From Novosphingobium profundi (GTDB lineage: Bacteria > Pseudomonadota > Alphaproteobacteria > Sphingomonadales > Sphingomonadaceae): a stretch of DNA of 64,000 nt. The notes under the pieces were generated by a model that was given only the letters and a program-made list of their open reading frames with translations, was not told the origin of the DNA and made no database searches. The stretch is from assembly GCF_018491765.1 (NCBI RefSeq), contig NZ_JABWCU010000002.1:104955-168954 (forward strand). Direction: 5' to 3'. How positions within the stretch are numbered: position 1 is the stretch's first letter; every line of letters starts with the position of its first letter. The position numbers and the translations under genes are program-made. Of the stretch, positions 1-10,290 are shown piece after piece.

Positions 1-194
1 GGTGCCAGTGCATTTCGTGCAGCACGAATGGTATCCGTGCAAGTTTGGCGGTGCGTGAAGGGCACCGGTGCATTTTGCCCGTCAGTCGGGAACCGGGCGT
101 TGCGTGTGCATCCCCGCCCATCATCAAGGACGCATAGGCCTGGCCCGAACCGGGAACCGTCCATGCCATCCAGCTACTACCTTGGAGACCCTTG

Positions 195-1682
195 ATGATC
201 ACTCGTCGCGCGATACTGGCTGCAGGTGCCGCCGGAACCGCTGTCCTGGCCTTGCCGCGCATGGCCTTCGCCGCCGAGCAGAGCGACGTCATCATCCTGG
301 GGGCGGGCCTCTCGGGTCTTCATGCTGCCGAGTTGCTGGCGCAAGTGGGCATGAAGGTCACCGTCCTCGAAGCGCGCGAGCGTGTGGGCGGCCGCGTCGA
401 GACCGTCCAGACCGTCGACGGGCCGATCGAGGTCGGCGCGAGCCAGATCGGGCGCGGCTATGCGCGCGTTCTCGATGCCTGTGAGCGCTATGGCCTCAAA
501 CTGATCCCCGAGGACCGCGACCTGCTTGCCTTCGGGGGCTATTTCAACGGCCAGTGGATCGATCCCAAGACCTGGGCGGACAACCCGCTCAACACGACCG
601 TGGGCGAGGAGCGTGCGATCAACCCGATCCTGATGGGGCAGGCGGTTGCGGCCAGGCACAACCCGCTCAAGGAAGTGGATGACTGGCTCAAGCCCGAATT
701 CGGCAAGTATGACTTTTCACTGCGCCAGCTCATGCAGCAGCAGGGCTACAGCGAGGCCGCGATTTCGCTCGCGCAGTATTCCTCGCCCGGCATCGGCCTC
801 GATGGAACCTCGATGCTGCGCATCTGGCAGGAGGAGACCCGCAGCGGGATCGACCGCAAGCTGGGCGAGGCGGCCAAGGTCCAGCGCCACCGCGACCATC
901 CCTTCGGCGAGGCGAACGACCACACGCTGGTCTCGGGGCTCGCCTCGATCAGCAACGTGGACGGCGGGCTCTACCAGTTGCCCGGAGCCATGGCCGCCAA
1001 GCTTGGCGACGCGGTGCGCCTGAACAGCAAGGTCGTCCAGATCGCGATGAACGAGACCGGCGCGACCGTGCGGACCCAGGACGGGGCCGCCTATTCGGCG
1101 CGCTTCGTCATTTCGGCTTTGCCCTTCTCGGTGCTGCGCCATGTCGAGATCGTCGCTTCGAAGGACAATCTCACCCAGCGCAAGGCGATCTCCACGATGC
1201 CCTACGCCAATACTGCGCGTCTCTACCTCACCGTCGAGCGACCGTTCTGGAAGGAGGATGGCTTGCCCGCCTCGTTCTCGACCGACGGGCCGATCGGCAT
1301 GTTCTGGGGCATCGATAACCACACCGGTGAGGGTGTCCACCGCGCGATGGTGGTCATGGTGGGCACCGTCGCGCAGGAGATCGCGCGCATGGATCACGAG
1401 GACGCCGAGGCTTTCATCCAGCGCGAAGTGGTGCGCATGCGCCCGGCCGCCAAGGGGCTGCTGCGCTACCAGACCTACAAGGACTGGGCGCGCGACCCCT
1501 TCCAGCAGGGCTGCGGGTTCAGTCTCGCACCCGGTCAGGTCAACGCCTTCGCGCGCACGATGACCGATCCCTGGCAGGTCATGCATTTTGCGGGCGAGCA
1601 CACCCGGCGGCTCGACTACGGCATGGAATCGGCGATGGAGAGCGGTGAGCGCGCCGCGCTCGAGGTCGCCGCGCGCGCCTGA
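195..1682 (+). CDS. Tat-exported flavin monoamine oxidase family protein
   Basis: The 495-residue product is an FAD-dependent amine oxidase-type oxidoreductase, probably periplasmic. The N-terminus carries a twin-arginine signal (TRR at 3-5, then a hydrophobic stretch ending near AFAAE, residue 28). The dinucleotide-binding loop GAGLSG sits at 36-41, followed by the EARERVGGRVET motif typical of the family, and a C-terminal FAD-contact segment (FAGEHTRR) near residue 470. The ATG at 195 is preferred over the TTG at 192 because a GGAG at 184-187 lies 7 bases upstream. The substrate cannot be read from the sequence. It stands alone, with a hairpin directly downstream. Confidence 0.85.
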   Translation: MITRRAILAAGAAGTAVLALPRMAFAAEQSDVIILGAGLSGLHAAELLAQVGMKVTVLEARERVGGRVETVQTVDGPIEVGASQIGRGYARVLDACERYGLKLIPEDRDLLAFGGYFNGQWIDPKTWADNPLNTTVGEERAINPILMGQAVAARHNPLKEVDDWLKPEFGKYDFSLRQLMQQQGYSEAAISLAQYSSPGIGLDGTSMLRIWQEETRSGIDRKLGEAAKVQRHRDHPFGEANDHTLVSGLASISNVDGGLYQLPGAMAAKLGDAVRLNSKVVQIAMNETGATVRTQDGAAYSARFVISALPFSVLRHVEIVASKDNLTQRKAISTMPYANTARLYLTVERPFWKEDGLPASFSTDGPIGMFWGIDNHTGEGVHRAMVVMVGTVAQEIARMDHEDAEAFIQREVVRMRPAAKGLLRYQTYKDWARDPFQQGCGFSLAPGQVNAFARTMTDPWQVMHFAGEHTRRLDYGMESAMESGERAALEVAARA

Positions 1683-2909
<1,227 letters not shown>

Positions 2910-2918
2910 GACATGCAT

Positions 2919-2945
2919 GCGGCGGGGCGAGGTTCGTCCCGCCGC
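2919..2945. terminator. Strong hairpin downstream of mreB
   Basis: GCGGCGGGGCGA at 2919-2930 pairs with 2934-2945 over 12 positions with one G-T wobble and a 3-base loop, starting 9 bases after the mreB stop. There is no T-run. The position suggests a transcription end for mreB, consistent with the lack of mreC. Confidence 0.45.
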
Positions 2946-3047
2946 GCGATTCCGCGAACACACATCGGGCACCGCGAGGCGCTTGCCCGAAGGCAGCCTT
3001 CCGGCGGGCTATTGCGTGTCGGGAAGATCTGTTCGCTTGTCGCACGG

Positions 3048-3069
3048 GGCCCGCAGCGTGCTGCGGGCC
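3048..3069 (-). terminator. Hairpin downstream of tRNA-Ser
   Basis: GGCCCGCAGC at 3048-3057 and its perfect complement at 3060-3069 form a GC-rich hairpin 2 bases beyond the 3' CCA of the minus-strand tRNA. No T-run is visible. It may instead serve as a processing or termination element. Confidence 0.4.
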
Positions 3070-3071
3070 GG

Positions 3072-3162
3072 TGGCGGAGACGGAGGGATTCGAACCCTCG
3101 GTACCCTGATAGAGTACGGTTCCTTAGCAGGGAACTGGTTTCAGCCACTCACCCACGTCTCC
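3072..3162 (-). tRNA. tRNA-Ser, anticodon GCU
   Basis: Read on the minus strand, GGAGACG opens the acceptor stem and pairs exactly with CGTCTCC. A TTCGAATC T-loop, a long variable arm typical of class II serine tRNAs and an encoded 3' CCA (3072-3074) are all present. The anticodon GCT lies at 3126-3128, so it reads AGC and AGU serine codons. The length including CCA is 91 bases. Confidence 0.96.
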
Positions 3163-3432
3163 GCAAGCGGCTCAGGGGCGTGCCTATAGCCATGGTCTTC
3201 TGGACCCGCAAGGGGCCTGTGGCGCCTTTTTTAAATTCCTTGGTCGAAAGCGGAAAACGGGGCCGCGCCGGATTCGATTGGCCGCAAATGCGACTCGCTC
3301 CGCCGACCGTTCATTGCGGGGTCAGCCGTGGTTGATTCTTAATGGGCGATCGTGTTCTAGCGGCCGCACGAGGTTCGCTGGAACGTCGGAACTTTGGCGC
3401 AAAGGGCAAGTCTGCCCGGGAGGAGCGAGTAC

Positions 3433-4296
3433 GTGCGCAAGCAAACCACACAGCGGGCCGGTTTCCGGCAGAGCCTGATCGCGGTCGTGGCCGCGACGGC
3501 GATGGCTGTGCTGGGGCCGGCGGGAACCGCCCGGGCCCAGATCCAGACGGTCGATCCCGATGCGGCAATCGACGGCGACCTGCAGGGAGGCTCGACGCAG
3601 TACCCCGCAACCAGCGCCCCGCAAAGCCAGCCGACCAGCCGCAATGGCGAGCTTCCCGCCAAGGACGACAGCTACCCCGATCAGACGTACGATCCGCAAG
3701 GCAGCGCGGGCAACGGCACCCCGGTCGAGCCGGCGCCGCTGCCGCAGGCGCCGAGCGGGGCGCCCGTCGCGCCGCCGCCTTCGACCATGCCCTCGGGCCA
3801 GGTCGGCGATGGCGCCACCTACCACGAGGACGATCTCATCGGCGCGGCCGAAGGTGTCTTCGGCAAGGGTGCGCAAGGCCTGGCCGACCTGATCAAGGAC
3901 CTGCTCAAGAAGCAGGGTGAACCCAACGCCTATATCGTCGGACGCGAGGCGGGCGGCGCCTTCGCGGTGGGCCTGCGCTATGGTTCGGGCACGCTTTACC
4001 ACAAGATCGAAGGGCAGCAGCCGGTCTACTGGACGGGTCCCTCGATCGGTTTCGACGCGGGTGCGAACGCGGCCAGCACCTTCGTACTCGTCTATAATCT
4101 CTACGACACCGATGACCTCTACAAGCGTTTCGGGGCGGGCGAAGGGCAGGCCTACCTGATCGGAGGCTTCAACGTCTCGTACTTGCGCCGGGGCGACACC
4201 GTGCTGATTCCCGTGCGCGCCGGCGCGGGCCTGCGGCTGGGCGCGAATATCGGCTATATGAAGTTTTCCAGAAAGCAGCAGTGGCTGCCCTTCTGA
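3433..4296 (+). CDS. eipA: EipA-family periplasmic protein (DUF1134)
   Basis: The 287-residue product belongs to the DUF1134/EipA family, whose Brucella and Caulobacter members are small periplasmic beta-barrels needed for cell-envelope integrity. A signal peptide covers about residues 1-36 (QSLIAVVAATAMAVLG core, ARAQ cleavage). A long proline-, serine- and glutamine-rich linker follows to about residue 130, and then the DUF1134 domain with GREAGGAFAVGLRYGSG near 170. I chose the GTG at 3433 because GGGAGGAG ends 7 bases upstream; the TTG at 3394 has no such site. A clear terminator follows, so it is monocistronic. The low-complexity linker is longer than the domain needs. Confidence 0.85.
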   Translation: MRKQTTQRAGFRQSLIAVVAATAMAVLGPAGTARAQIQTVDPDAAIDGDLQGGSTQYPATSAPQSQPTSRNGELPAKDDSYPDQTYDPQGSAGNGTPVEPAPLPQAPSGAPVAPPPSTMPSGQVGDGATYHEDDLIGAAEGVFGKGAQGLADLIKDLLKKQGEPNAYIVGREAGGAFAVGLRYGSGTLYHKIEGQQPVYWTGPSIGFDAGANAASTFVLVYNLYDTDDLYKRFGAGEGQAYLIGGFNVSYLRRGDTVLIPVRAGAGLRLGANIGYMKFSRKQQWLPF

Positions 4297-4326
4297 TTGC
4301 GCATTTGCGCAATGATCTGAGCTGGG

Positions 4327-4358
4327 ACGCGCCTCCATTCGGGGGCGCGTTTCGTTTT
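4327..4358 (+). terminator. Rho-independent terminator after eipA
   Basis: ACGCGCCTCC at 4327-4336 pairs with GGGGGCGCGT at 4341-4350 (one wobble) around a 4-base loop. TTTCGTTTT follows directly. It lies 30 bases after the stop codon. Confidence 0.8.
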
Positions 4359-4441
4359 GGGCCCCGGTTGCGTTTCTTGTGGTCGCAAAGTCGCAATAGA
4401 GTGTTGCACCTCCTTCGCGGCGGGAGTAAGTGCCGCCCGCC

Positions 4442-5620
4442 ATGCTAAGCAACCTTGAACAACAGCCCGCCGACGCGCTTCTCGCGCTGATCAAGCTCCA
4501 CAACGACGACCCGCGCGCCGACAAGATCGATCTTGGCGTGGGCGTCTACCGTACCGGTGAGGGGGAGACCCCCGTTTTCGCCGCCATCAAGGCGGCCGAG
4601 AAGAAGCTCGTCGAGACGCAGGATTCCAAGGCCTACCTCGGCCCCGAAGGCGACATGGGCTTCGTCGAAGCGCTCATGCCCTACGTGTTCGGCAAGGAAG
4701 ACCCGGCCATGGGCGGGCGCATCGAGGGCATGCAGACCCCCGGCGGCACCGGTTCGCTGCGTCTGGCGCTCGCGATGGCGAAGCGCGCGGGCGTGACGCG
4801 CATCATCGTGGGCAAGCCGAGCTGGCCCAACCACAACCAGATCTGCAAGGACCTGGGCCTTGGCGTCGTCGAGTTCAACCACGCGGGCGCGGACGGCCAG
4901 GTCGACATGGACGCCCTTCGCGCAGCCATCGCCGATGCGGGCGAGGGTGATGCCATCCTCCTGCACGGCTGCTGCCACAACCCCACCGGCATCGACTATT
5001 CGCACGCCAATTGGGACGAGATCGCGGGCCTGCTCGCCAAGAGCGCGATCCTGCCGATCCTCGACCTTGCCTACCAGGGGCTGGGCATGGGCATGGAAGA
5101 GGACGCCTACGGCCTTCGCCGCGTGCTCTCCGAAGTTTCCGATGCGCTGATCTGCTATTCGTGCGACAAGAACTTCGGTCTCTACCGTGACCGTGTCGGC
5201 GCGCTCTACGCGATGGTCAAGGACCCGGCCGACCTCACCAAGGTGATGTCGAACGGCCACAATCTCGCGCGCGCCAACTGGTCGCAGCCGCCAGATCACG
5301 GCGGTGCGGCGGTTCGTCTCGTGCTCGAGGACGCCGAGCTGACCAAGCTGTGGCTGGCCGAGCTTGACGAGATGCGCGATCGCATGCGCTGGGTGCGGGA
5401 CAAGCTGGCCGCGGCCGGCACGACCGGCGGTGTCGACCTGACCCCGATCGGTTCGCAGAACGGTCTGTTCTCGATCATCCCCTTCACCCCCGAGCAGGTC
5501 CAGGCCATGCGCAAGGATCACGGAATCTACTTTGCCGGTTCGGGCCGCATCAACGTCGCCGGTCTCACCACCGGCAACATCGACCAGTTCATTGCCGCCG
5601 TCGCGGACGTGACCGGCTGA
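4442..5620 (+). CDS. Aromatic/aspartate aminotransferase (class I, TyrB/AspC type)
   Basis: This PLP-dependent class I aminotransferase transfers amino groups between aspartate or aromatic amino acids and 2-oxoglutarate in the cytoplasm. The PLP lysine is in SCDKNFGLYRDRVG (Lys243), the substrate-carboxylate arginine is in GRINVAG near the C-terminus, and CHNPTGID matches the cofactor-binding HNPTG motif. The 392 residues match the family. ATG 4442 gives the standard MLSNLEQQPADAL start; a GTG at 4430 sits only 3 bases behind GGGAG (4422-4426) and is less likely. The stop overlaps the next start (TGATG), so the GNAT gene is probably cotranslated. Substrate preference between Asp and Tyr/Phe is not decided. 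Confidence 0.9.
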   Translation: MLSNLEQQPADALLALIKLHNDDPRADKIDLGVGVYRTGEGETPVFAAIKAAEKKLVETQDSKAYLGPEGDMGFVEALMPYVFGKEDPAMGGRIEGMQTPGGTGSLRLALAMAKRAGVTRIIVGKPSWPNHNQICKDLGLGVVEFNHAGADGQVDMDALRAAIADAGEGDAILLHGCCHNPTGIDYSHANWDEIAGLLAKSAILPILDLAYQGLGMGMEEDAYGLRRVLSEVSDALICYSCDKNFGLYRDRVGALYAMVKDPADLTKVMSNGHNLARANWSQPPDHGGAAVRLVLEDAELTKLWLAELDEMRDRMRWVRDKLAAAGTTGGVDLTPIGSQNGLFSIIPFTPEQVQAMRKDHGIYFAGSGRINVAGLTTGNIDQFIAAVADVTG

Positions 5621-6174
5621 TGGACTTCGATCGTCAGCCGGTCCTCGCAGGAGGCCGGCTGACGCTCCGGCCTCTTACCCAGGCCGATTGGGACGCCTTC
5701 GCGGGCGTCGCGTCCGATCCGCAGATCTGGGCGCTCCACCCTTTTCATGACCGCTGGAAACCCGAAGTCACGCGCGCCTTCTTCGAGCAGGGCCTGGCGC
5801 GCGGCGGAGCCTTGGCGATCATCGAGACAGCCTCGGATGCCTTTCTGGGCTCGAGCCAGTTCGGCGTGGTCGATCCGGCGCTGCCGGACGCGATCGAGGT
5901 GGGCTGGTCGTTCCTTGCCCGCGCCTGCTGGGGCAAGGGTTTCAACCGCGAATTCAAGGCGCTGATGGTCGCGCACGCGCTGACCCATTTTGAACGCGTG
6001 GTGTTCGAGGTCGGGGCCGGCAACGTCATCTCGCGCCGGGCCATGGCCAATATCGGTGGTCAGCTGACCGAGCGCATCAGCCGCCGTGAGTGCTGCGGCG
6101 TGATGGTCGATCACGTCACCTTCGAGATCACCCGAGCGAGTTTTGCCGGCTCGCCGTTGGCCAATGCGGTCTGA
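5620..6174 (+). CDS. GNAT-family N-acetyltransferase (RimJ/RimL-like)
   Basis: The 184-residue product has the layout of RimJ/RimL-type acetyltransferases: LTLRPLTQADWDAF at the N-terminus, a central sheet (EVGWSFLARACWGKGFNREFKAL) carrying the acetyl-CoA pyrophosphate loop in degenerate form, and FEVGAGNVISRRAMANIGG, which matches the family's NxxSxxxxxKxG segment with changes. It probably acetylates a small molecule or peptide N-terminus; the substrate is unknown. The start shares one base with the aminotransferase stop. It ends 10 bases before the convergent ribE. Confidence 0.82.
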   Translation: MDFDRQPVLAGGRLTLRPLTQADWDAFAGVASDPQIWALHPFHDRWKPEVTRAFFEQGLARGGALAIIETASDAFLGSSQFGVVDPALPDAIEVGWSFLARACWGKGFNREFKALMVAHALTHFERVVFEVGAGNVISRRAMANIGGQLTERISRRECCGVMVDHVTFEITRASFAGSPLANAV

Positions 6175-6183
6175 TCTTCGCGA

Positions 6184-6801
6184 TCAGGTGCGCAGCGACT
6201 GCATGCGCTGGAGGTAGCGGGCAAGCACGTCGATCTCGAGATTGACGCCATCGCCCACCGCCAGCGCGCCGATGGTGGTGACATCGGCGGTGTGCGGGAT
6301 GATGTTGAGCATGAAGTGGCAGGTGCCATCGCTCTGGTCCTCGACGGTGTTCACCGTCAGCGAGACGCCATCGACGGTAATCGAGCCCTTGGGCGCGATA
6401 TAGGGTGCGAGGCTCTTGTCGGCCGCGATCACGAACTGCTTCGAATCGCCGACCGGGGTCACGCGAACCACGTGGCCGATGCCATCGACATGGCCGGTCA
6501 CGATATGCCCGCCAAGCTCGTCGCCAAGGCGCAGCGCGGGTTCGAGATTGACCCTCGCGCCTTCCACCCAATGGCTCGCGACCGTACGCGAGACGGTTTC
6601 GCCCGAAATGTTCACCGCAAACCAGGCATCGCCAGTCGAGCCACCTTTTTCGACCACCGTCAGGCACACGCCCGAACAGGCGATCGAGGCGCCGATGGCG
6701 ATCGTGGCGGGATCGAACGGGCAGGCGATGACGGCGCGCAAGTCCCCATCCTGGCGCACCTGGCGCAAGGTGCCGATGGCGGTGACGATTCCGGTGAACA
6801 T
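6184..6801 (-). CDS. ribE: Riboflavin synthase, alpha chain
   Basis: This enzyme dismutates two 6,7-dimethyl-8-ribityllumazine molecules to riboflavin. The 205-residue product starts with the hallmark MFTGIV and has two tandem lumazine-binding repeats, each with an SxxCxG/S-LT or SITVDGVSLT type core (about 40-55 and 137-148) and a GHIVTGHVDG motif near 97. The first repeat has GASIACSGVCLTV. The ATG at 6801 is set by the conserved N-terminus; longer frames upstream enter ribD. It lies 4 bases after ribD on the same strand and is surely cotranscribed with it. Confidence 0.95.
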   Translation of the reverse strand: MFTGIVTAIGTLRQVRQDGDLRAVIACPFDPATIAIGASIACSGVCLTVVEKGGSTGDAWFAVNISGETVSRTVASHWVEGARVNLEPALRLGDELGGHIVTGHVDGIGHVVRVTPVGDSKQFVIAADKSLAPYIAPKGSITVDGVSLTVNTVEDQSDGTCHFMLNIIPHTADVTTIGALAVGDGVNLEIDVLARYLQRMQSLRT

Positions 6802-6805
6802 GGGT

Positions 6806-7780
6806 CTAGCTTTCCGTTGGATTTCGAGCGCTGTAGACTTCGAGGGTGTCGCTGCCAAGGCTGCGGCGTTCCTCGAGATGCCATCGCCCATGCGCGGCGG
6901 AGAGGTGGGCGAGGCCGAAATCGGCAAGACCCGGCTTTCCACCAACGAGAATCGGCGCGCGGTAGATCAGCAGCCGGTCGACGAGACCGGCGGCGAGGAA
7001 CGCGGCTGCGGTCTGTGCCCCCCCTTCGACGAACAGGTGCTGAACCCCCTCCATGGTGCCGATCGCCTCGGGCGAGCGAAGCGCGCTCCAGCCTTCGGGG
7101 GCCTCGCTCCGGGTCAGCACCCAGCGTGCGGGGCTACGCTGTTCGAGGCCGGGCAGGCGTACGTCGAGGCGCGGGGCATCGGCGCGCAAGGTGCCGCCGC
7201 CAACGAGAATGGCATCGGCCTTTGCCCGCTGGGCATGGGTATGCGCGCGGGCCGGGGCGCCCGTGATCCACTGGCTTTTCCCGTTCGCAAGGGCAATGCA
7301 GCCATCGAGCGAGAGCGCGAGCTTGAGCGTGACTTCGGGGCGGCCCCGGCGTTGCCGGATGAGGTAGCCCGAAAGGCTGGCCGCACAGGCCGAACTGGCC
7401 ACGAATTCGGTCGCGATCCCGGCCGCGCGGATGCGGGCGAGGCCTGCGCCGCTGGTACGCGGGTCGGGATCCATGCAGCCCACGACGACGCGGGCCAGCC
7501 CCGAGGCGCAGACGAGATCGGCGCAAGATGGCCCGCGCGTCGAAAGGTGCGCGCAGGGTTCGAGCGTGACGTAGAGCGTCGCGCCGCGCGCCGCGTCGCC
7601 CGCCTGGGCGAGCGCCACGGCTTCGGCATGGGGGCGTCCGCCAGGCTGCGTCCATCCGCGCGCAACGACCTTGCCCTCGCGCACGAGGATCGCGCCGACC
7701 CCCGGGTTGGGGCGGCTGAGCGGACGGGCACGCGCGGCCAGCGCGGCCGCCGCGGCAAGCCAGCGCTGGTCCTCGTTCAC
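6806..7780 (-). CDS. ribD: Bifunctional riboflavin deaminase/reductase RibD
   Basis: RibD deaminates diaminohydroxyphosphoribosylaminopyrimidine and then reduces the ribose chain, giving the ribitylaminopyrimidine precursor of riboflavin. Residues 1-140 are the zinc deaminase, with His51 and Glu53 in HAEAVAL and the cysteines in PCAH (76) and PSC (86). Residues 145-320 are the NADPH reductase ([12 protein letters not shown], and [12 protein letters not shown] near 255). At 324 residues it is slightly shorter than E. coli RibD. The start is GTG at 7780, overlapping the upstream stop by 4 bases. Confidence 0.94.
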   Translation of the reverse strand: MNEDQRWLAAAAALAARARPLSRPNPGVGAILVREGKVVARGWTQPGGRPHAEAVALAQAGDAARGATLYVTLEPCAHLSTRGPSCADLVCASGLARVVVGCMDPDPRTSGAGLARIRAAGIATEFVASSACAASLSGYLIRQRRGRPEVTLKLALSLDGCIALANGKSQWITGAPARAHTHAQRAKADAILVGGGTLRADAPRLDVRLPGLEQRSPARWVLTRSEAPEGWSALRSPEAIGTMEGVQHLFVEGGAQTAAAFLAAGLVDRLLIYRAPILVGGKPGLADFGLAHLSAAHGRWHLEERRSLGSDTLEVYSARNPTES

Positions 7781-8292
7781 GGCTGCGCGCTATCCGGGGA
7801 GGCGCTGTCGGCGGGTTCGTCGGGCATCGTGGGGACGACGGCGCCTTCGGGCACCTTCACCTTGCCGACCTTCTCGAGCTGGGCCTTCTTCTCGGCGGCT
7901 TCCTCGGCGTCGGCTTCGCGGGCGATCTTGTCGACGTCCATGCCCGACCAGCGACCCAGCGTCTTGTAGATCTCGCGCACGTCCTTGTCGCGCCGGGCCT
8001 GCTCGCGGGCGAGCTCTTCCTTGGCCTTCTGGTTGGCGATGTTCTCCTTCAGGATTTCGGCGTCCGAGCGGCCTTCGGGAAGTGTCGAAATCCAGGTGAC
8101 CTTGGGCGGGGGATGGGGGGCGGAGCCTTCCTGGCCCATCATCATGTAGAAGATGGCGAAGGTGCAGGCCGCCGAGACCGCGGCGATTCGCCAGCGGTTG
8201 TTTCCGGCCTGCTTCCAGACCATGCGGAAGTCGGCGAACATGCCGGTGGGCTTGACGTCCTGCCAGTATCCGGTGCGTTTCGAGAAGAGCAT
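7777..8292 (-). CDS. Conserved single-pass membrane protein, function unknown
   Basis: The 171-residue product has a short cytoplasmic N-terminus, one membrane segment at about 36-52 ([17 protein letters not shown]), and a long charged, alanine- and lysine-rich region (about 75-145) likely to form a helix or coiled coil, then a proline-rich acidic tail. I do not recognise a characterised family. Its stop overlaps the ribD start (GTGA), so the two are translationally coupled, but nothing in the sequence links it to riboflavin. The ATG is unambiguous. Confidence 0.75.
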   Translation of the reverse strand: MLFSKRTGYWQDVKPTGMFADFRMVWKQAGNNRWRIAAVSAACTFAIFYMMMGQEGSAPHPPPKVTWISTLPEGRSDAEILKENIANQKAKEELAREQARRDKDVREIYKTLGRWSGMDVDKIAREADAEEAAEKKAQLEKVGKVKVPEGAVVPTMPDEPADSASPDSAQP

Positions 8293-8324
8293 GGGGGCTA
8301 TTTAGGCGTTCTTGCGGCCGATGG

Positions 8325-9050
8325 CTAGCCGAAGGGAAGATAGAGCGCGCGCCCGTTCAGCTTGAGCCAGCGGTTGGCCTCGTGGACCGAGCCTTCGAAG
8401 ATGGTCTTGAGGCAGTGGTGGAAGGCGGGGGAGTGGTCGAAGTGGACGAGGTGGGCGACTTCGTGTGCGACCACCGAACGGCGTACGAGATCGGGCGCCA
8501 TGATCAGCCGCCAGTTGATGCGGATGGCCCCGTCCGCCGCGCACGAACCCCAGCGTCGCCGTGCGCTCGAGAGCGCGAGCTTGGGCGTGGGTTGCGCGGC
8601 TCTTGCGCAATATTCGGCAAGGTCCGCCTCGAGCAGCGGCTGCGCCTCGGCCTGCATCCAGCGTGCGAGGCGCGGGACGAGCGAGCTGGCTGGCCCGCCG
8701 ACGTGAAATTCGCTCTCGCCCAGCGTGACCCGACGCGGAGCGGCAGGATCGTGGAAGAGCGTGTGAGGCGTGCCGCGAAAGGCGATCTCGGCGCCATCGC
8801 AGACCGGCGAGGCTTCGGGCACCGCGCGCAACTGGCGTTCGAGCCAATCGCGCCGCTGCTCGGCGAAAGCCAGCGCTTCGGCGCTGCGCACCCAGGGCGG
8901 CATCGAGATGCGCACCGCGCTGCCATCGGGCGCGAGCCGCATGGTCATGCGCCGCGCGCGTTCGAGGCGGCGCACGATGATCGGGACGGCGCGTCCGGCC
9001 AGTTCGATTTCGGGGTCCTTGCGCGGATCGCGCCTGAGCCAGTCGAGCAT
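8325..9050 (-). CDS. YgjP-type (SprT/M48-like) zinc metallopeptidase
   Basis: The 241-residue protein is a DUF45/YgjP-family predicted zinc metallopeptidase of the cytoplasm. The zinc site is HEVAH at 196-200 with a third histidine at 206 (HFDHSPAF), matching the family pattern HExxHxxxxxHS. The RRRWGSC motif at 165-170 is also characteristic. I used the ATG at 9050; longer frames run into the upstream gene. Its substrate is unknown. It lies 5 bases after the cysteine-cluster gene on the same strand, so the block from the SCO1 gene to here is probably one transcript. Confidence 0.87.
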   Translation of the reverse strand: MLDWLRRDPRKDPEIELAGRAVPIIVRRLERARRMTMRLAPDGSAVRISMPPWVRSAEALAFAEQRRDWLERQLRAVPEASPVCDGAEIAFRGTPHTLFHDPAAPRRVTLGESEFHVGGPASSLVPRLARWMQAEAQPLLEADLAEYCARAAQPTPKLALSSARRRWGSCAADGAIRINWRLIMAPDLVRRSVVAHEVAHLVHFDHSPAFHHCLKTIFEGSVHEANRWLKLNGRALYLPFG

Positions 9051-9055
9051 GGCGC

Positions 9056-9568
9056 TCAGGTCTCCGGCCCGTCGTCCGGCTCGGCCAGCTCCCAGGGGTT
9101 CTGCCCGTCTTCGATCTCGAATTCCTGCTCCATCCCTTCGGGCCAGATGATGTGCTGCTCGAGCGGGCCCGCGTGGACTTCGCTGATCACCCGTCCCGCG
9201 ACCGAGACGCCCGCGCGGCGGACCGCCTCGCGATCGCCGCAAACGAGATAGTGCCAGGCGGGCAGGGGCTCGCCCTCGGCGCGCAGGCGGTAGGCGCACG
9301 TCTCGGGCAGCCAGGGCAAGCTTCCGGCCGAGCGCAAGGTCAGTGTCAGGCAGTCGGGTACGGCGCGCTTGCGGTGCGGGTAGTCGGAGCAGCGCGCGGT
9401 TTTGGTGTCGAGCAGCTTGCAGGCGACATTGGTATGGTAGATCTCCCCGCTGTCGGCGTCCTCGACCTTGTGCAGGCAGCACTGGCCGCAGCCGTCGCAA
9501 AGCGCCTCCCATTGCGCCTTGTCGAGGCTGGCAAGAGGGCGCTCCCAGAAGGGTGGGGCCTGTTCCAC
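9056..9568 (-). CDS. UPF0260/YcgN-family cysteine-cluster protein
   Basis: The 170-residue product matches the YcgN/UPF0260 cysteine-rich family. It has the CDGCGQCC cluster at 24-31 and further conserved cysteines in VACKLL, ARCSDYP, PDCLTL and ETCAY, a pattern expected for metal or Fe-S binding. The biological role is not established. The start is GTG at 9568, two bases after the SCO1 stop; no ATG is available before the conserved FWERPL segment. Confidence 0.85.
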   Translation of the reverse strand: MEQAPPFWERPLASLDKAQWEALCDGCGQCCLHKVEDADSGEIYHTNVACKLLDTKTARCSDYPHRKRAVPDCLTLTLRSAGSLPWLPETCAYRLRAEGEPLPAWHYLVCGDREAVRRAGVSVAGRVISEVHAGPLEQHIIWPEGMEQEFEIEDGQNPWELAEPDDGPET

Positions 9569-9570
9569 GT

Positions 9571-10209
9571 TCAGTTCACCAGCGCGGCGAGGTCGGCGGC
9601 GACGGCCTTGGCGCCCTTGTCGACGGGCAGCATGTCGATCGGTTCGCCCTTGGGGTTCATCAGGTAGGCGAAGCGCGAGTGGTCCATGAGGTAGCCGCCC
9701 GATGTCGTCTCCCCCTTGCCGTAATAGACCGCGAAGGCCTTGGCAGCCTCGTCGACCTGCTTGGCGGTGCCGGTGAGGCCGAGCAGGTCGGGCCCGAAGG
9801 CGCCGGTCCACTGGCCAACGATTTCGGGGGTGTCGCGCGCCGGGTCGATGGTGATGAAGATCGGCTGGACTTTCGCGGCGGCCTCGGGATGGGCCTTGGC
9901 GAACTGGTTGAAGCCCTTCATCATCTCCTGCACGTCGATCGGGCAGGCATCGGGGCAGAAGGTGTAGCCGAAGTAGATGATCGTCCACTTGCCGCGAAAA
10001 TCGCTCCAGCGCACGGCCTTGCCAGTCTTGTCGACGAGCGTGAAGTCGCCGCCGATGGCGGCGCCGGTAATGTCGGTGCCTTCGATCGGAGGGTGTGCGG
10101 GCGAAGCCGGCTGGCATGCGCCGAGCGACAGTCCGAGGGCGAGGGCGCTGGCCGCGAGAACGCGACGGGCCGTGCGGGAACGAAGATGGGTCATGGCGAA
10201 GCGGTTCAT
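9571..10209 (-). CDS. SCO1/SenC family copper chaperone lipoprotein
   Basis: SCO proteins deliver copper to, or reduce cysteines in, the CuA site of cytochrome c oxidase and act in the periplasm. The 212-residue product has a lipoprotein signal with lipobox LGAC (Cys32), a thioredoxin fold with the copper-binding CxxxC (FCPDACP, Cys85 and Cys89), and the conserved histidine at 177 (MDHSR). All three copper ligands are present. ATG 10194 is an alternative start. It heads the block of minus-strand genes and is divergent from the ankyrin gene. Confidence 0.92.
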   Translation of the reverse strand: MNRFAMTHLRSRTARRVLAASALALGLSLGACQPASPAHPPIEGTDITGAAIGGDFTLVDKTGKAVRWSDFRGKWTIIYFGYTFCPDACPIDVQEMMKGFNQFAKAHPEAAAKVQPIFITIDPARDTPEIVGQWTGAFGPDLLGLTGTAKQVDEAAKAFAVYYGKGETTSGGYLMDHSRFAYLMNPKGEPIDMLPVDKGAKAVAADLAALVN

Positions 10210-10290
10210 GCTCTGCTAGACCGTCTCATGCAAGGAGCGAGCTGGCGGATGCCCCTTGGCCTGTTGAGAATTCAAAGAAGGAAATCAGAC

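Noticed and set aside
1..75. An imperfect direct repeat (GTGCATTT context at about 1-15 and 61-75)
   Set aside because: It is only two short copies with mismatches and has no flanking mobile gene in view.
8325..9512. A longer form of the YgjP-type peptidase reaching 9512
   Set aside because: The extra N-terminus overlaps the cysteine-cluster gene out of frame. ATG 9050 gives the normal family length.
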